In this document: piece after piece, positions 1-10,700 of the stretch
Layout: every line of letters begins with the position of its first letter
Position numbering within the stretch: the first letter of the stretch is position 1
Assembly: GCF_003114815.1 (NCBI RefSeq)
Contig: NZ_BFAZ01000002.1
Coordinates: 1 to 64,000, forward strand
Length of the DNA: 64,000 bases
Origin: Leptospira ellinghausenii
Lineage (GTDB): Bacteria; Spirochaetota; Leptospiria; Leptospirales; Leptospiraceae
Direction: 5' to 3'
The notes under the pieces: model-generated
The model's input: only the letters and a program-made list of their open reading frames with translations
Database searches by the model: none
What the model was told of the DNA's origin: nothing
Program-made: the position numbers and the translations under genes

Positions 1-2
1 CT

Positions 3-71
3 ACGTTGTATTTTGTAAAAGAGATGGTTGGAAACAACCAAAGTCAAATGCCAGTAACCTGGTCCATGTAA
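3..71 (+). CDS. C-terminal end of an unidentified protein (truncated by window edge)
   Basis: Frame 3 is open from the window edge and ends at TAA 69-71, giving 22 residues that finish with PVTWSM. A terminator hairpin begins eight bases later, which supports this frame over the longer frame 2, whose stop would lie inside the hairpin. Too short to assign a family. Confidence 0.5.
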   Translation, partial: TLYFVKEMVGNNQSQMPVTWSM

Positions 72-78
72 GAGAAGA

Positions 79-111
79 TAAGCCTCGCTAAGGTAAGCGG
101 GGCTTTTTTTA
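79..111 (+). terminator. Rho-independent terminator
   Basis: Stem AAGCCTCGCT / AGCGGGGCTT (one T:G wobble) around a short AAGGTA-type loop, followed by seven T. It lies just after the stop at 71 and ends that gene's transcript. Confidence 0.85.
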
Positions 112-748
112 TGTAAGCGGATGAATTTAGTTGTGAGGAAGAGAAGAGAGTAACTTATTATACAAAGCTGATCTGCGTATTCGAGCGGAGGATCCTCTGA
201 TTGGGATGTTTCATTGGTGCAAGTTTGAAAAATGCTGAATTCATCACTTTTTCATCAACTATTATCATTTGAGGCACCCTGGCTGATAACCATACCCATT
301 ATCCCCCCGTGTGATTTGAGTCATACATTTGTGGCTTTAAGCATCGGAGCCATCGTTTTGAAACCAAATTTACGTTTTAGTGCTTCTAAATGCCCCTTCA
401 TTAGAAAACATAAACTCTCGAATCCTTCTCTCAGCGAATTTACTGAATCAGTTAATGGTTCAAATTTTAGGGCGCACAGTTCCGGCTCTCCGCTCCAATC
501 TTTGCATTCGCAAAGGATTTACGCTTCGATCCGGGGCGCGGGGCTTCTTGGTGGAAAAGAACTAGAATTTTGCATTAAAAAAAATATATAGAAATACCAA
601 CGTTCAAAAATGAATTTGGAACCGGAATCTTGATTCAAAATATCACTGCCATTCTCAACTAACAAAGTTCTACAATTTCAGAAAGGGAAAAAAGGGCTGG
701 TATCCTTTTTTTCGTTCATGATATACAATTTGGTTTTTTGATCACTCC
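112..748. other. Gene-free stretch with a GC-rich structured patch
   Basis: No convincing gene. An open frame at 232-591 has no ribosome site and a composition unlike a protein. Positions 472-540 are conspicuously GC-rich in AT-rich surroundings: they begin and end with GCGC and hold a 6-bp hairpin CTTTGC / GCAAAG (500-515) with loop ATTC. This looks like a dispersed intergenic element rather than coding DNA; I cannot confirm other copies from the window. Confidence 0.4.
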
Positions 749-1124
749 CTATTTACCCAAACGAAGCGAAGCATATCCATTTTCGAATTCTTTTACAGAA
801 TCAAACTGCGGTTTGACGATCATGCCTGTTTTATCAATATAACCATATTTGCCATTGAGTTAAATGACAGCTAAACCCTCGCTAAAATCGTTCATTACCC
901 GTACCATCGGAGGTAGGGCCGATTTCGGAGACGCTGATCGAAACTGGTATTACAATCTCTTTTTCTAGTTTACAATCGAAACAAAGAGTGATTGACTCTC
1001 GACAGTAACTACAACGAGGCAAAGCAAGGTAACGATTGGAATAGAAAGTCCAGTTGCTTGGAGAGACAAAGAATAGAAACAAAAAATTTTCGCGAGGTTC
1101 CCATACAAACTGACATTTGCTCAT
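749..1124 (-). pseudogene. Decayed WG-repeat protein gene
   Basis: The 3' part on the minus strand translates to a clear WG-repeat unit: DFSEGLAVI, then an in-frame TAA (860-862) where Lys is expected, then LNGKYGYIDKTG, IVKPQFD, EFENGYASLRLGK and the true stop at 749-751. Upstream, the open frame that starts at 1124 (MSKCQFVWEPRENFLFLFF, later CSYC and LCFDC) is in another reading frame and stops at 882-884. The WG frame can be followed back from the join through SALPPMVRVMND. At least one frameshift (near 900-930) and one nonsense change therefore interrupt the gene. WG (KWG) repeats are common in Leptospira proteins of unknown role. A sequencing error could explain one lesion but hardly both. 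Confidence 0.65.
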
Positions 1125-1160
1125 ACAAATGAAGTATTAGAGTGATGCCTCCGCTTTTTC

Positions 1161-2156
1161 TTAAAATTCTACACAAATTAAATTCACCTGATTACTACAG
1201 GAAAAATTTCCTCCAAACAATGTATTGTCGGTGTATTGTGTTCGAAACATAAAGCCAGTCGTGATTGCTGTATTTTCTGTCCAATTGAAACATGTATTTC
1301 CACCTAACACATAGCCAGAAGAACTACCGAGCCAACCTCCTATTCCTACAGCATCGATCACACTTGCGAAAGGAATCTGGAGTAAAGACGTTTGATTCGT
1401 AGTTGTTATAAGTGTATTTGCAGGACTCGGACTGTAATAATGTGCGAATGGATGCAACACCCAATCGACTTGACCATCTCCTAAGTTTGCTGTAGCAGAA
1501 GCAATTCTCGTTGGACCAAGTATCATCGCCTTGCAACTTGATCCAGCTGGACATTTGATATCAGAATTACAAATTAAATCTGCTCCACCGATACCACCAA
1601 ATTCCCCTCCTCTATAAGGACTTGTAGATAAAAACAATCTCCTTTCATTATCTTTCAATACCATTGGAATATCGAAACTCAAATCATGAAACTCTTCATC
1701 AGTAGAATCTATTTTTAATTTGAGATTAAAATTTCTATCTCCATTGATAATAGAATCATTGATTCCAGTTGCAGTAAAACTTAAAGGACTAGACCAGGTT
1801 TCTTGTGGAAATGTTAATGAATTCGTAGATAAGGTTGCGAGAGAGGGCTGCGAGGAAACAATTTGAATTGTAACGTTAGCGGTAGGTGCTTTAAAAAGTC
1901 GAATTACAAATATTTGGCTACTTCCCACAGAGAGACTACTTCCTGATTCTGATAAAACACCTAGATTCGGAGTAATTTCGAAAACACTAGAAGAGATATC
2001 TATGTCGAAAGAATTACACTTGTATCGGCTCTCACCTAGGATTTTGAATAAAATCAATCCTTTTGTGAATTGGTCCGATTTAGGATCGCATAGATTTTGA
2101 TATTGAAATTCGCTACAAGAAACAAATATTATAAAAATTAAAATTATTTTTTTCAA
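1161..2156 (-). CDS. DUF1554-domain lipoprotein
   Basis: 331 aa with a very short lipoprotein signal (MKKIILIFIIFVSC), so lipid attachment at Cys14. The C-terminal half is a DUF1554 domain: FLSTSPYRGGEFGGIGGADLIC, a KAMILG segment, DGQVDWVLHP, and paired cysteines near the end (NTCFNW, FSCSNQ, LICVEF). DUF1554 is found mostly in Leptospira surface or secreted lipoproteins; its function is not established. The middle (about 50-190) resembles a beta-sandwich linker. The start is TTG, preceded by AGGTGAG at a rather long distance. The N-terminus carries the C-x8-CD-x22-C pattern shared with three other lipoproteins here (16406-18094, 21358-22305, 33914-35179). Confidence 0.85.
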   Translation of the reverse strand: MKKIILIFIIFVSCSEFQYQNLCDPKSDQFTKGLILFKILGESRYKCNSFDIDISSSVFEITPNLGVLSESGSSLSVGSSQIFVIRLFKAPTANVTIQIVSSQPSLATLSTNSLTFPQETWSSPLSFTATGINDSIINGDRNFNLKLKIDSTDEEFHDLSFDIPMVLKDNERRLFLSTSPYRGGEFGGIGGADLICNSDIKCPAGSSCKAMILGPTRIASATANLGDGQVDWVLHPFAHYYSPSPANTLITTTNQTSLLQIPFASVIDAVGIGGWLGSSSGYVLGGNTCFNWTENTAITTGFMFRTQYTDNTLFGGNFSCSNQVNLICVEF

Positions 2157-3072
2157 TGGAAATGAGTCTCACCTAACTCTGGAAATAACTTTTTTTAAGA
2201 CAAACCCCATGAATATACCAATTGGTCCACATTTTTTTAAAAAATTTCTGTGGTGATTTTCAGGATACGAATCACTTTAAAGAGGTCCAGAGGAGGTATT
2301 AGATTCATTAGATTTTCAAAATATTTGATTTTATCTTTTCGTAATTCAGAAATAGTATAGAGAATGTGTGAAAACTGGAATGGAACAAAAGCCATAAAAA
2401 TTAACGTATAAAATCCTAACAAAAATAAAGTTGGATTTCCACTTCGATCAAAGTTTTGGGATTACATTTCAATTTTAAATATCACCATTTTGGCCAAAGG
2501 CTTAGATCCTACATAAGGTCACGAAAAAATGCTTCATAATGGCACCGCATTTTACTGGAAGTCCTTTCATGAGAAGATTGATTTAGATATTTTTGAATCA
2601 ACGTCTAACAAATATTATGAACTATTGATTTAAAGAATCAGATCTCAAAACTTCCCTTGATGCCGATAATGCCAAACTAGAACTCATAAATCCTAGTACT
2701 TTTTGTACAAAATCCAAATAATGGAGACAATTCCAAGAAATACCTTTCATTTACTCACTTATATTCCAAATTAATTGGAATTCTCTTGCAATTATTTAAA
2801 AGTCGATGCATTATAAGTTGTTAGGTTAGCAATCCATTTACTGATAATCATTCCAGATAGGATGCTCCAGTTTTTTTTCGACTTACGTATGTAAGAAGCG
2901 AGTTCCTAATGATTGTCTACTCGCAAAACCATTTGGTTTCTTTCTAAAAGTGATTGGAATGATTATACAAATCAATAGGAAATAATACTATCAATTGGAA
3001 TCAAACTATGGACCTAAATTCAAAACAGAACACATCGAATCTTTGTAGATACGTTTCAAAAGCTGGCAATTC
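2157..3072. other. 915-base intergenic region without a supported gene
   Basis: AT-rich and multiply stopped in all frames. The only sizeable open frame (2237-2422, minus, 61 aa) has a hydrophobic start and a basic tail but no ribosome site, so I do not call it. A short inverted repeat TTCCAA-N5-TTGGAA lies near 2765-2781. The region must hold the divergent promoters for the lipoprotein gene (minus) and the glycosyltransferase operon (plus), but I see no clear -35/-10 pair. Confidence 0.4.
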
Positions 3073-5328
3073 GTGAAACGAGTTGCCTTTATTGGTAACT
3101 ACGCTCCTAGACAATGTGGGATTGCCACTTTTACAACTGATTTATGTGAATCCATTTCCGAACAATTCCCTGAAACTGCCTGCATTGCACTTCCTGTAAA
3201 TGATATCGACTCAGGTTATGCTTACCCAACGAGGGTACGATTCGAACTTAAAGAAAAAGACATCAATTCTTATCATAGAGCAGCAGATTTTTTAAACATT
3301 AACAATGTTGACCTTGTTTCACTTCAATTCGAGTACGGAATTTTTGGAGGTAAGTCTGGAAGCCATATACTTTCCCTCCTTCGTGATTTACATATGCCGA
3401 TTGTCACAACCTTACATACGATTCTAAAAGAACCAGATCCAGACCAACGTCATGTATTAGAACAATTAATTTCATTATCGGATAGAATTGTAGTGATGAG
3501 CAACTCTGGATCTGAAATCTTAAAAGCTGTTTATAACATTCAATCCGACAAAATTGACATCATCGCTCATGGAATTCCAGACGTACCTTTTGTAGATCCA
3601 AGTTTTCACAAAGATTTATTTGGTGTGGAAGGAAAAATAGTATTGATGAGTTTCGGTTTAATCTCAGCTAACAAAGGTTTAGAAAATGTAATACTTGCTT
3701 TACCTAAAATCATTCAAAAATTTCCAAATGTAGTTTATATAATCCTTGGCGCCACGCATCCGCAAGTTCTTCGGAACTCAGGTGAAGCCTACAGAATTTC
3801 CTTACAGTTGCTTGCAAGAGAGAACAAAGTAGAGGAAAATGTTCTTTTTTATAATAAATTTGTCAACCAAAGAGAATTAACTGAATTCATTGGTGCAACT
3901 GATATCTATATTACACCCTATTTAGAACCCAAACAAATTGTTTCTGGTACCCTTGCCTATACCTTAGGAGCAGGGAAAGCAATCATATCTACTCCCTATT
4001 GGTATGCAGAAGAAATGTTAGCTGAGGGAAGAGGATTCTTAGTTCCATTTCAAGATTTCGAGAAGCTGAGTAATGGAGTAATACATTTATTGGAAAATGA
4101 AACTCTGCGTCATTCTATGCGAAAAAAAGCTTACCTATACGCCCGAAATATGATATGGTCACAAGTTTCAAGGCGTTATATGGAATCTTTTCGTCGTGCC
4201 AGAGAAGAAAAAAGATACTATTCATCATTAGGATTCAATATAAAATTAAGAAATACTCTACCCATTGCATTTCCGATTCTGAAACTAACCCATTTGGAAC
4301 ATATGACTGATGATACAGGTATGCTCCAACATGCCTTTTTTACCTTACCAAATTATGGAGAAGGTTACACCACCGATGACAATGCACGTGCCTTGATTGT
4401 GTGTAAGTTGATTGAGGATTTAGATTCTGACACTACTTACAAGTTAAGTTATCGTTACTTAGCATTTTTATGGTATGCATATAACGCAAAAACAAAAAGA
4501 TTCAGAAACTTTATGGACTATCAGAGAAATTGGTTAGAAGAGTCAGGATCTGAAGATAGCCACGGAAGATCATTAATGGCCTTAGGAACAATTCTCGGAA
4601 TAGAATCTCTCCCTAAATTACCAACCATAGCTGGTCGGTTATTTGAAGAAGCACTTCCGTCAATATTAACTATGAATAGTCCAAGGGCATGGGCTTTTTC
4701 TCTTTTGGGCCTTAATGAATATTTTAAACGTTTTACGGGCGATAGACGAGCTGAATCGATCAGAGACGAATTAGCAAATAGAATCTTGAAACTTTACAAA
4801 GAAAACTTTAAACCTGATTGGTTATGGTTCGAACAATCTCTCAGTTATTGTAATGCAATTCTTCCACATGCACTTCTTGTTTCTGGAAAATCAATGCAAA
4901 ATCAAGAGATGGTTGATATTGGTTTGAAAAGTTTATTTTGGTTAGCTGATTTGCAAAAAGCAAAGGCTGATGGTGGACATTTTATTCCAATTGGCACAAA
5001 TGGATTTTACACTCGCGGAGGTCCACATGCGAGATTTGACCAACAGCCAGTAGAAGCACAAACAATGGTATCTGCCTCCATCGAAGCATTCCATATCACC
5101 AAAGACCAATTATGGAAAAAAGAAGCCAGCCGAGCTTTCGAGTGGTTTTTGGGAAGGAATGATTTAAAAGTATCTTTGTATGATCCAACAACTGGTGGTT
5201 GTCGCGACGGATTACATTCCGATCGAATGAATGAAAATCAAGGGGCAGAATCTACTTTAGCATTTTTACAAAGTATGTTAGAGATGAGACTGGAAGAAAG
5301 TATCCATTGTTCAAAAAGTTCAATATGA
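3073..5328 (+). CDS. GT4-family glycosyltransferase fused to a C-terminal helical domain
   Basis: 751 aa, GTG start; an upstream in-frame stop excludes a longer protein. Residues 1-380 are a GT-B fold glycosyltransferase of the GT4 type: N-terminal GNYAPRQCGIATFTTDL, an HGIPD turn, GLISANKGLENVI at the start of the nucleotide-sugar domain, and an acidic-rich loop ending in SGTLAYTLGAGKAII (donor binding). Residues about 400-745 form a separate, mostly alpha-helical domain (YTTDDNARALIVC, EDSHGRSLMALG, RFDQQPVEAQ) that looks like an (alpha/alpha) barrel of glycosidase or epimerase type. It is first gene of an operon with two GH130 genes, so mannose-based polysaccharide synthesis is the best guess. 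Donor and acceptor are unknown. Its stop overlaps the next start (ATGA). Confidence 0.85.
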   Translation: MKRVAFIGNYAPRQCGIATFTTDLCESISEQFPETACIALPVNDIDSGYAYPTRVRFELKEKDINSYHRAADFLNINNVDLVSLQFEYGIFGGKSGSHILSLLRDLHMPIVTTLHTILKEPDPDQRHVLEQLISLSDRIVVMSNSGSEILKAVYNIQSDKIDIIAHGIPDVPFVDPSFHKDLFGVEGKIVLMSFGLISANKGLENVILALPKIIQKFPNVVYIILGATHPQVLRNSGEAYRISLQLLARENKVEENVLFYNKFVNQRELTEFIGATDIYITPYLEPKQIVSGTLAYTLGAGKAIISTPYWYAEEMLAEGRGFLVPFQDFEKLSNGVIHLLENETLRHSMRKKAYLYARNMIWSQVSRRYMESFRRAREEKRYYSSLGFNIKLRNTLPIAFPILKLTHLEHMTDDTGMLQHAFFTLPNYGEGYTTDDNARALIVCKLIEDLDSDTTYKLSYRYLAFLWYAYNAKTKRFRNFMDYQRNWLEESGSEDSHGRSLMALGTILGIESLPKLPTIAGRLFEEALPSILTMNSPRAWAFSLLGLNEYFKRFTGDRRAESIRDELANRILKLYKENFKPDWLWFEQSLSYCNAILPHALLVSGKSMQNQEMVDIGLKSLFWLADLQKAKADGGHFIPIGTNGFYTRGGPHARFDQQPVEAQTMVSASIEAFHITKDQLWKKEASRAFEWFLGRNDLKVSLYDPTTGGCRDGLHSDRMNENQGAESTLAFLQSMLEMRLEESIHCSKSSI

Positions 5329-6263
5329 ATCCCAACTATTTGGAATTATTTCTAAGATATAATAGAAATCCTATCCTAAAAGCAAGTATGTGGCCATATC
5401 CTGTTCATACTGTATTTAACCCTGGAGCGACTCTTTTGAAAAATGGAAATACTTTACTTCTCTGCCGCATGGAAGATCGAAAAGGGTTATCACAACTAGG
5501 GATTGCTCGGTCGGAAAATGGATTAGACCTATGGTCAATTGATCCCAGTCCATTTATGACAGCGGAACCAGAAATACACCCTGCAGAATGTTGGGGAATT
5601 GAAGATCCAAGGATAACATATATTAAAGAACTAAATCAATATTTAATTTGTTACGTTTCTTACGGAAAAACTGGTCCTTCTGTATCACTAGCAATGACCG
5701 AAAATTTTGAACAACAAAGAAAACTTGGAATGGTTTTAAAACCTAACGATAAAGATGCGGCTATATTCCCAAGAAAGATTGGGGACAAGTGGGTGATGCT
5801 TCACAGGCCGATCGACCAAAATAATGCCAATATTTGGATATCCTATTCCGAAGATTTAATGCATTGGCGAGATCGGAAACTTGTTTTGGGAAGAAGGAAA
5901 GGTGGTTGGTGGGATGCTGAAAAAATTGGTTTAGGTACACCCCCTATTGAAACAAAGGAAGGTTGGCTCATAATCTACCATGGAGTTAAAAAGACTGCAT
6001 CTGGTTATATATATCGAATTGGTTTAGCATTATTGGATTTGGATTATCCAGATATTTGTATCAAGAGAACAAATGACTGGATCTTCGCGCCCGAAACTGA
6101 TTACGAAAGATTTGGCGATGTCAAAGATGTAGTATTCCCATGTGGTTTAACTTTATTAGCAGACAATGATACAATCCATTTATACTACGGTGCAGCCGAT
6201 ACAAGTATTGGAGTGGCTACAGGAAGTCTTCGCAACATACTCGACTGGTTACGGAACCAATAA
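5325..6263 (+). CDS. GH130-family glycoside phosphorylase/hydrolase
   Basis: 312 aa. The ATG at 5325 overlaps the upstream stop in ATGA, so translation is probably coupled; a TTG six codons earlier is less likely. This is a five-bladed propeller protein of the GH130 (DUF377) family: FNPGATLL, CRMEDRKGLS, the catalytic-loop motif GIEDPR with the family's proton-donor Asp, IFPRKIGDKWVMLHRP, YSEDLMHW, GTPPIETKEGWLIIYHG and FPCGL near the end. Characterised GH130 members phosphorolyse beta-1,4- or beta-1,2-mannosides. With the GT4 enzyme before it and a second GH130 after it, a role in making or turning over a mannan-like storage or surface glycan is inferred. No signal peptide, so cytoplasmic. 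Confidence 0.88.
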   Translation: MNPNYLELFLRYNRNPILKASMWPYPVHTVFNPGATLLKNGNTLLLCRMEDRKGLSQLGIARSENGLDLWSIDPSPFMTAEPEIHPAECWGIEDPRITYIKELNQYLICYVSYGKTGPSVSLAMTENFEQQRKLGMVLKPNDKDAAIFPRKIGDKWVMLHRPIDQNNANIWISYSEDLMHWRDRKLVLGRRKGGWWDAEKIGLGTPPIETKEGWLIIYHGVKKTASGYIYRIGLALLDLDYPDICIKRTNDWIFAPETDYERFGDVKDVVFPCGLTLLADNDTIHLYYGAADTSIGVATGSLRNILDWLRNQ

Positions 6264-7733
6264 ATGAAAACAGAAAATTTAGAACTCATTCGAATTGGAT
6301 TAGAACTAACTCCTGATTACCGAAGGGTTTTATACCGACCTCTCCATATTGAGCCTGAAGAAAGAATCATTAAAATTTTAGGAAGAATTCAAACACTTTC
6401 TGAAACAGAAGTAGAGAATGAAATAGATGCTCTACTCACTGCATTTGAAGAAAGGCATAAGAGATTAAAAAAATACTTTTTACAAAGATTCCAACAAATA
6501 AAAAAATATCTGCTCACAGACCACATTCTTTCAGAGGGAAGGAAACTTTTGATTGGAGCTTACTTTACGCAGGAATACTCATTAGAATCAGCTGCATTAT
6601 TTAATCCATCTATCATTTGGGATATAGACCAAACGAATCTTCCTTCAGGATGTAAACGCTTCATTATGAGTTTACGTGCTACTGGCGAAGGACATATTTC
6701 TTCCATTACCTTTAGATCAGGAATTGTCGATTCAGAAAACCAAATCACTGTTACGATTCCAACGAAATATGTGTCTACCTCTGAGAATATATCGAATCCA
6801 ATCTATGAGAAAAAAATATTTGAAAGAAAATTATCAGAGTTAGATTTACTGAATGATTTTTCGATTACCATACTTTCCTTTCTGGATTCTCATTTTACAA
6901 TCGAAGATTTAAAATTAAATTTAGACAAATATACAAAAAATTCGAAAACTAAATCAGCTGAAAACAAGTTGATTGCAAATGGAATCCTTTCATTAGCTTT
7001 GTCTAATTATGAAATTCAGTACGATAGTGAACAGCGGCTTTCCGAAAGGATTATTTTCCCACATTCACCTTCCGAAAGTAACGGAATCGAAGATGCTCGG
7101 TTTGTGGATTTTATAGAAGAAGATGGTAGTCATATTTATTACGCAACATATACAGCATATGATGGCAAAATCACATTCCCCCAACTCTTAGAAACCAGAG
7201 ATTTTTTACACTTTAAAGTAAGCACACTCAATGGACCCGAAGTAAAAAACAAAGGTATGGCATTATTTCCAAGAAAAATTAATAATCATTATGCGATGTT
7301 GTCAAGACAAGACAATGAAAACATTTTCCTTATGTATTCTGAGGACCTCCATTTTTGGTACAACAAGGAATTGATTCTTAAACCAACTTACCCTTGGGAA
7401 TTCATCCAACTTGGAAATTGTGGATCACCTATCGAATTAAATGAGGGTTGGTTGGTCATCAGTCATGGTGTGGGTCCAATGCGGAAATATTCCATTGGTG
7501 CTTTTCTGTTGGATAAATTAGATCCAAGGATCGTAATCGGAAGATTATTGGAACCTCTTCTCGTCCCAAATGAAAAAGAAAGAGAAGGTTACGTCCCTAA
7601 TGTAGTCTATAGTTGCGGCAGTGCGATTAACGCAGGTGAGCTAATTCTACCATACGCAATGTCTGATAGGTCTATCGGTTTTGCAAAAATCAACCTAAAA
7701 CAACTCATCAGTGAACTCACTAACAAAGAATAG
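6264..7733 (+). CDS. GH130-family protein with N-terminal extension
   Basis: 489 aa, starting directly after the preceding stop. The C-terminal 300 residues repeat the GH130 propeller: SNGIEDARF (catalytic Asp kept, but Ala replaces the usual Pro of EDPR), FPRKINNHYAMLSRQ, YSEDLHFWY, GSPIELNEGWLVISHG, YSCGS. The first about 180 residues are not in the shorter paralogue and contain a charged helical stretch (ENEIDALLTAFEERHK). This matches the longer GH130 subtype often placed beside a GT4 enzyme and a shorter GH130. Cytoplasmic, no signal peptide. Whether it is a phosphorylase or a hydrolase cannot be told from sequence alone. Confidence 0.82.
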   Translation: MKTENLELIRIGLELTPDYRRVLYRPLHIEPEERIIKILGRIQTLSETEVENEIDALLTAFEERHKRLKKYFLQRFQQIKKYLLTDHILSEGRKLLIGAYFTQEYSLESAALFNPSIIWDIDQTNLPSGCKRFIMSLRATGEGHISSITFRSGIVDSENQITVTIPTKYVSTSENISNPIYEKKIFERKLSELDLLNDFSITILSFLDSHFTIEDLKLNLDKYTKNSKTKSAENKLIANGILSLALSNYEIQYDSEQRLSERIIFPHSPSESNGIEDARFVDFIEEDGSHIYYATYTAYDGKITFPQLLETRDFLHFKVSTLNGPEVKNKGMALFPRKINNHYAMLSRQDNENIFLMYSEDLHFWYNKELILKPTYPWEFIQLGNCGSPIELNEGWLVISHGVGPMRKYSIGAFLLDKLDPRIVIGRLLEPLLVPNEKEREGYVPNVVYSCGSAINAGELILPYAMSDRSIGFAKINLKQLISELTNKE

Positions 7734-10700
7734 GAAAATTAAATATGACCATAGAATCCAAAACCAATCAAATCCTTATTTGCCAAAGAAAGATCTTTGT
7801 ATCAATGAACAGAATATCGGTATTATTCCAATGACATTTCCTGTAATCGGGATCGGTGCCTCTGCCGGTGGACTGGATGCATTAGAATTATTTTTTAAAC
7901 ATCTACCTATCGATACTGGTTATTGTTTTGTAGTGATCCTACACCTAGATCCAAATCATAAAGGTATGATTCCTGAAATCTTACAACGTTATACTTCAAT
8001 ACCAGTGATAGCTGCAGTCGATGGTGTAAAAGCAAAACCTAATACAGTTTATGTATTACCTTCAAACAAAACCATATCCATTTCCAATCGAGTTTTATCT
8101 CTATCGAAACCTTTAGAACAAAGGGGTCTACGCTTACCAATTGATTTGTTTTTTTCATCTTTAGCAAAAGATTTCAAAACAAAAAGTGTCGGGATCATTT
8201 TATCAGGGATGGGGACTGATGGAGGAATTGGACTTCAAACAATAAAAAAGGAAAACGGATTTGCATTTGTCCAAGACCCAGCAACAGCAAAATTTGATGG
8301 GATGCCTTTAAATGCAATTAAATCAGTCAATGTCGATTTAATTGCTTCACCGGAAGAATTAGCAATTCGGCTCGTATCCTTTTTAGATTCCCAATCTGAA
8401 ATGAATCAATCTGATTTACCGCCTGAAGATTCTATAAAATCATTAAGGGTGATACAATCACTCTTAAAACAAAAATCAGGGCATGACTTTACAAATTATA
8501 AAAACAATACTTTATTTAGAAGAATAGAACGAAGATTAATTTTTCTAAATTTAGCCAATATACAAATGTACGAAAAATATGTTACAGAAAATCCAGATGA
8601 ATTATTATTTTTATTCAAAGAAATTTTAATAGGTGTTACACATTTCTTCAGAGACAAAGAAGTTTGGGATAGAATTGAAAAACTAATAGTGGAAAATATT
8701 TTCGAAAAAACTTCTCAAGAAATAATTAGAATTTGGATCCCTGGTTGTTCGACAGGTGAAGAGGCATACAGCCTGGCAATTACCTTTTTAGAAGCTAAAA
8801 TAAAAAATAAAAATTATCAAAGTTTTATTTTTCAAATTTTTGCTACTGACTTAGATGAGGAAGCAATTATCAAAGCAAGACAAGGACTTTACTCTAAAAA
8901 TATTGAAAAAGATGTTTCCTCTAAACGACTCAATACTTTTTTTACGAAAGTTGAAGATGGATACCGAATCAATCCAAATGTAAGAGAATTAGTTGTTTTT
9001 GCAAATCACGATATCATAAAAGATCCTCCATTTACAAAACTAGACATTATATCTTGTCGCAATATGCTTATTTATATGGAGCCAAATTTACAAAAAAAAA
9101 TATTAGGATTATTTAGATATTGTTTAAATCCAAATGGATACTTAATACTTGGGACAGCAGAAACCTTAGGCAACCAAACAATATATTTTAAAACCATTGA
9201 TCCAAAATTAAGAATTTTCGAAAAAAATCAAGTTTCCATTAAAAATGAACCCATTGATTTTCCAACTTCTTTCAAATCAGAAAAAATCGCGAATTTTGAA
9301 ATATCAAAAATGAAAGAATCAGAACCAAACATTCAAACGTTAACGAATGATATCCTGCTTCAAGAATATAGCCCACCAAGTGTTCTTACCAATGACAAAG
9401 GGGATATATTGTACATTACAGGAAAAACGGGAAAATACTTAGAACCTGCGGCCGGCAAAGCAGTATTGAATATTTTTGCAATGGCTAAAGAAGGATTGAA
9501 ACACGAAATCACCATAGCATTTAGAAGAGCCCTAAAATCAACAAATCCCATCACACTAAAAAACTTAAAGATAAACTATAACTCCAGTATCGTATTAGCA
9601 GATGTAATCATTCGGAAAATAGAAAAACCCGATGTACTGTCTGGTTTAATTTTAATTGTTTTTGTTGATGTGCCAACTCTCATTCCTATATCTAAAGAAA
9701 GTCCAAAAGTAATAAAAAACAAATACCAAACACAAATGTTGGTCTTGGAAGCTGAACTTCAAAGAACTAAGGAAGAACTTCAGCTCACAATCGAAGAGAT
9801 GCAAACATCGCAAGAAGAACTTAAATCGACGAACGAAGAATTGCAATCAACAAATGAAGAACTTCAATCTACAAACGAAGAAATAACTTCTTCCAAAGAA
9901 GAAATGCAAAGTTTAAATGAAGAATTACAAACTGTCAACGCTGAACTACAAACCAAAATTGATGAATACATTTCAATAACAAATGACTTTAAAAACTTAT
10001 TAGATGGAACTGATATTGCTACGATATTTTTAGATAAGGAATTAAGAATCCGAAGGTTTACGAAACATGTAACTAGAGTATTTAACATGATACCTACTGA
10101 CATCGGAAGACCAATCATGGACTTAGGTAGTAAACTAGATTATCCTGAATTCATTCAGGATGCACAAGAAGTATTAGATACCTTAATATTCAAGGAAGTT
10201 GAAATTCAATCTAGTGCAAAAATTTGGTATTTAGCAAAGATAATGCCCTATCGAACAGTAGATGATCGAATTCATGGACTCGTAATTACTTTCACAAACA
10301 TAACCAAAACAAAGGAAATGGAATTTGCTTTAAGGAATACAAATGAAACTTTAGACATTCATTTAACGGAAGTACAAAACCTATTGTCCGAAAAAGAAAT
10401 CATACTGAAAGAAGTTCACCATCGCATCAAAAACAACATGGGGACTGTATTTGGAATTTTAAATTTACAAGCTGATACAATCACCGATGAAACGATGAAA
10501 AATATCTTGGTAGATGCATCGTGTAGAATTCAAAGTATGATGACCTTGTATGATAAATTGTATCGATCTAGAAATACAACGGAAATTGATATTTCAGAAT
10601 ATCTACCTGATTTGATTGAAGAAATTATTAGCATCTTTCCAGAGGGCCATTTAGTTTCGAAAACGATCCAGTTAGATAAAATTGCCCTCAACTCAGATAT

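Noticed and set aside
232..591. 119-residue open frame on the plus strand
   Set aside because: No ribosome site, no protein-like pattern, and it runs through a GC-rich hairpin element.
2237..2422. 61-residue hydrophobic open frame (minus)
   Set aside because: No ribosome site or neighbour logic; composition typical of AT-rich noncoding DNA. It remains just possible.
9760..9960. Short-period DNA repeats resembling a tandem array
   Set aside because: They encode the EELQSTN-type heptads of the kinase coiled coil; protein-level periodicity explains them.
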